A stretch of 16,539 nt of DNA. It comes from Gemmatimonadota bacterium. GTDB taxonomy: Bacteria > Gemmatimonadota > Gemmatimonadetes > Gemmatimonadales > GWC2-71-9. The stretch's first letter is position 1, and every line of letters starts with the position of its first letter. The position numbers were made by a program, and so were the translations under genes. The stretch covers positions 1 to 16,539 of the forward strand of contig QHTS01000153.1 in assembly GCA_003220905.1 (NCBI GenBank), read 5' to 3'. The notes beneath the pieces were generated by a model that saw only the letters and a program-made list of their open reading frames with translations, did no database searches and was not told the DNA's origin. Positions 14,799-16,539 of this stretch are shown here, in pieces.

Positions 14799-15153
14799 CG
14801 GCCGCCCGGCTCCGTCGCCCGCCGTCCCACCAGGTTCAGGAACATCCACCCGGCGCGACCGCTTTCATCGGCGACGCGCACCCACTGCTCCACATAGGAA
14901 TAACCGATGAGCCCGGCGCCTGGCGCCACGGTGAACAGCACCTTGTACCCTGCGCCTGGTCCGTCCCGCACCTTGCCTCGGGCCGTGGCCTGCAGTCGCA
15001 CGGGAACGGCGAACGGCACCTCACCCGGGCGAAGCGACGGACGACCCGCGCCGGCCAGCCGGCTTCTCCCACTGCCCGCCACGCTCTTCACCTGGTTTGC
15101 GAGGTACAGCGCACCGCCATAGTTCTGCTTCGCGAACTCGCCGCTCGCCTGCT
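14370..15153. repeat. Tandem duplication, copy 1 (784 bases)
   Basis: This holds the last 429 bases of the cyclase gene plus the last 359 bases of the convergent lipoprotein gene (the two overlap by 4 bases). It matches copy 2 at a constant offset of 784 with no indel. The only difference I find is A at 15071 against G at 15855, a synonymous Ser codon change (AGT/AGC) in the lipoprotein frame. Left of 14370 and right of 15937 the similarity stops at once. Confidence 0.95.
14795..15153 (-). pseudogene. 3' fragment of the SH3-domain lipoprotein gene (duplicate)
   Basis: This copy encodes the last 118 residues of the lipoprotein, from SGEFAKQNYGGALYLA through the SH3-like domain to the stop. 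Upstream the frame crosses the duplication junction at 15153/15154 and meets a TGA within about 25 bases, so the signal peptide, lipobox and coiled coil are missing. A GTG at 15091 could give 98 residues, but without an export signal. The intact copy is at 15579-16361. Confidence 0.88.
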
Positions 15154-15582
15154 CTCGACCATCCTTGCGCGCTGCTCATGGCCGACGTCGACCACTTCAA
15201 GGAGTACAACGACGCGTACGGCCACCTGGCGGGCGACGCAGCGCTCACGCGGATTGCGGGCGTCCTGCGGGAAACGACACGCGACGTGGATTGCGCGGTG
15301 CGCTACGGCGGCGAGGAGTTCGTGGTGCTGATGCCGGAGACCAAGGCGCCCGGGGCGATCGAGACCGCCCAGCGGATCCGCACCCGCCTGGCGACCGACG
15401 AGCTGGTGGGCGGGAAGCTCAGCGTGAGCATCGGCGTGGCCCAGTTCCCCGACGACGGCGACACGCCCGAAGCGCTGCTCGCCCGCGCGGACGCGGCGCT
15501 GTACCGGGCGAAGCGTGAGGGCCGGGATCGCGTGCTGCGCGCGCCCCCCCCGCCCCCTCCCGCTACCCCTCGCATCCCTTAG
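15154..15582 (+). pseudogene. Truncated GGDEF-domain fragment (duplicate of the cyclase 3' end)
   Basis: This is equivalent to residues about 411-552 of the cyclase. It keeps MADVDHFK, RDVD and GGEEF but lacks the start of the GGDEF fold (the DDLTGLYNRR segment), HAMP, both membrane segments and the sensor. An open frame extends upstream to a TTG at 15097 across antisense lipoprotein sequence. Without the first part of the domain, cyclase activity is unlikely. Its stop overlaps the intact lipoprotein stop by 4 bases, as in copy 1. Confidence 0.9.
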
Positions 15583-15937
15583 CGGCCGCCCGGCTCCGTC
15601 GCCCGCCGTCCCACCAGGTTCAGGAACATCCACCCGGCGCGACCGCTTTCATCGGCGACGCGCACCCACTGCTCCACATAGGAATAACCGATGAGCCCGG
15701 CGCCTGGCGCCACGGTGAACAGCACCTTGTACCCTGCGCCTGGTCCGTCCCGCACCTTGCCTCGGGCCGTGGCCTGCAGTCGCACGGGAACGGCGAACGG
15801 CACCTCACCCGGGCGAAGCGACGGACGACCCGCGCCGGCCAGCCGGCTTCTCCCGCTGCCCGCCACGCTCTTCACCTGGTTTGCGAGGTACAGCGCACCG
15901 CCATAGTTCTGCTTCGCGAACTCGCCGCTCGCCTGCT
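15154..15937. repeat. Tandem duplication, copy 2 (784 bases)
   Basis: Copy 2 starts exactly where copy 1 ends; the junction reads CCTGCT|CTCGACC and shows no microhomology or inserted bases. It holds a 5'-truncated GGDEF fragment on the plus strand and the 3' part of the intact lipoprotein gene on the minus strand. A deletion between copies would restore a simple convergent pair. Confidence 0.95.
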
Positions 15938-16361
15938 GCACCAGCGTGCCCGCCTGCGCGACGTCCGAGCTCCCGCCTGGCGGCCCGCCGGTCGCGGCGC
16001 GGAGCGCCTGCAGGGCGATCTCCGCCTCCGCCATCGCCGAGGCCGCCTCGGCCCGGCTCGCCACCGTCTGGAGCTTCGCGAGGGCGCGCACGACCTCCTG
16101 CCGCGCATCGTCGAGGCGCGCCTGGAGGTCCTCGACCTGCGCATCGCGCCCGACCAGCCGCAGCTCGAGGCGCGCGACCCGCTGCTCGAGGACCGAATCG
16201 CGGGATGGCGCGCTGCGCGGTGGCGGCGGCCCGCCGGCGACGCTGTCTTTGGCCACCTGGGGCGTCAGGGGCGTCGTGTGGAGCGGACACGCAGCGAGCG
16301 CCGCGCCTAGACTCGAACACAAGAACCAGCGATGGACGTGACGCCACCGCAAGCGAGCCAC
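15579..16361 (-). CDS. Lipoprotein with coiled coil, DUF4398-like helices and bacterial SH3 domain
   Basis: The protein has 260 residues from the GTG at 16361. It has a basic n-region (RLRWRHVHRW), a hydrophobic stretch and lipobox LAAC with Cys25, then a Pro-rich spacer. A long charged coiled coil (about 55-125, with EQRVARLELRL and EDLQARLDDARQEVVRAL) follows. The segment 'AEAEIALQALRAA ... FAKQNYGGALYLANQVKS' (111-165) resembles DUF4398-type helical repeats. The SH3b-like domain (about 190-250) has RLQATARGKVRDGPGAGYKVL and WVRVADESGRAGWMFLNLV. Such lipoproteins sit on the periplasmic face of the outer or inner membrane, and SH3b domains often bind peptidoglycan or protein partners; the role is unknown. 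The start is uncertain because no strong ribosome site is visible, but upstream codons belong to another gene in a different frame. Its 3' half is duplicated at 14795-15153. Confidence 0.8.
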   Translation of the reverse strand: MARLRWRHVHRWFLCSSLGAALAACPLHTTPLTPQVAKDSVAGGPPPPRSAPSRDSVLEQRVARLELRLVGRDAQVEDLQARLDDARQEVVRALAKLQTVASRAEAASAMAEAEIALQALRAATGGPPGGSSDVAQAGTLVQQASGEFAKQNYGGALYLANQVKSVAGSGRSRLAGAGRPSLRPGEVPFAVPVRLQATARGKVRDGPGAGYKVLFTVAPGAGLIGYSYVEQWVRVADESGRAGWMFLNLVGRRATEPGGR

Positions 16362-16384
16362 AGGGGCTCGCAGTGGCGGGCCGC

Positions 16385-16539
16385 TCACCCGGCGGCCTCG
16401 TGCGAATCGGCCTGCTGCTGCATCGGCTCGTGTGCCTGGGCGCTCACCCAGACGCCGGGATGCGGAATCGTGACCACGAAGCCGTCGCTCACCCGCAGCG
16501 GCCGCGCCTGGTAGGCGGCGAGCGCCTCCCGCCACTGGG
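16385..16539 (-). CDS. C-terminal end of an unrecognised gene (cut by window edge)
   Basis: The visible part is about 50 residues, starting WREALAAYQARPLRVSDGF, then VVTIPHPGVWVSAQ, and ending MQQQADSHEAAG before a TGA at 16385-16387. Nearly all third codon positions are G or C in this frame, unlike the frame that extends the lipoprotein reading upstream, so this is the coding frame. I do not recognise the family. It ends 23 bases before the lipoprotein start and may be its operon partner. Confidence 0.6.
   Translation of the reverse strand, partial: QWREALAAYQARPLRVSDGFVVTIPHPGVWVSAQAHEPMQQQADSHEAAG

Noticed and set aside
14370..15937. Insertion sequence or transposon as cause of the duplication
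   Set aside because: There is no transposase, terminal inverted repeat or target-site duplication; the unit is simply the ends of two resident genes.
1..16539. CRISPR arrays, tRNA or rRNA genes, riboswitches
   Set aside because: No regularly spaced short repeats, tRNA-like cloverleaf or rRNA sequence were seen on either strand.

Overview
The window is very GC-rich, densely coded bacterial DNA with no RNA genes and no recognisable insertion sequence or CRISPR array. It contains a SusC-like TonB-dependent receptor, secreted S9 and amidohydrolase-family peptidases, a DinB-like protein, a Hanks-type kinase and 'AQ'-type signal-peptide cleavage sites. This mix suggests a Gemmatimonadota-like soil or environmental bacterium, possibly a metagenome assembly. 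That placement is inference from gene content; no marker gene is present.

Layout. (1) 1-1318, plus strand: the end of a GMC oxidoreductase overlapping an FMO-type flavin monooxygenase. (2) 1391-8085, minus strand: a leftward cluster of a small secreted CsgG/TolB-fold-like protein, a secreted Xaa-Pro-dipeptidase-like amidohydrolase (ATGA-coupled), a SusC-like receptor and a secreted S9 peptidase. It reads as a peptide uptake and breakdown set, with no SusD visible. (3) 8153-10497, plus strand: an SHS-type MFS carrier followed 5 bases later by a Rieske oxygenase of the carnitine/glycine-betaine type, closed by a perfect 28-base palindrome and a T-tract. A convergent cupin gene lies beyond it. 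(4) 11054-14798, plus strand: an Ada-type O6-alkylguanine-DNA alkyltransferase fused in frame to a complete Ser/Thr protein kinase, then a DinB-like protein, then a membrane-bound diguanylate cyclase. (5) 14370-15937: a perfect tandem duplication of a 784-base unit with one base difference. It spans the convergent ends of the cyclase and an SH3-domain lipoprotein gene, leaving each gene with one intact copy and one truncated copy. (6) 15579-16539, minus strand: the intact lipoprotein gene and the end of an unrecognised gene running off the window.

The most unusual object is the alkyltransferase-kinase fusion (499 residues). All key catalytic residues of both halves are present, and the kinase has no membrane segment or sensor domain other than the DNA-repair domain. 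It looks like a one-protein link between DNA alkylation damage and protein phosphorylation, next to a DinB-like protein and a c-di-GMP synthase. The linker is encoded across a run of 11 Gs, which needs checking, although neither other reading frame offers a nearby stop that would separate the two domains.

The second striking feature is the 784-base tandem duplication. It may be a real recent event or an unmerged contig overlap.
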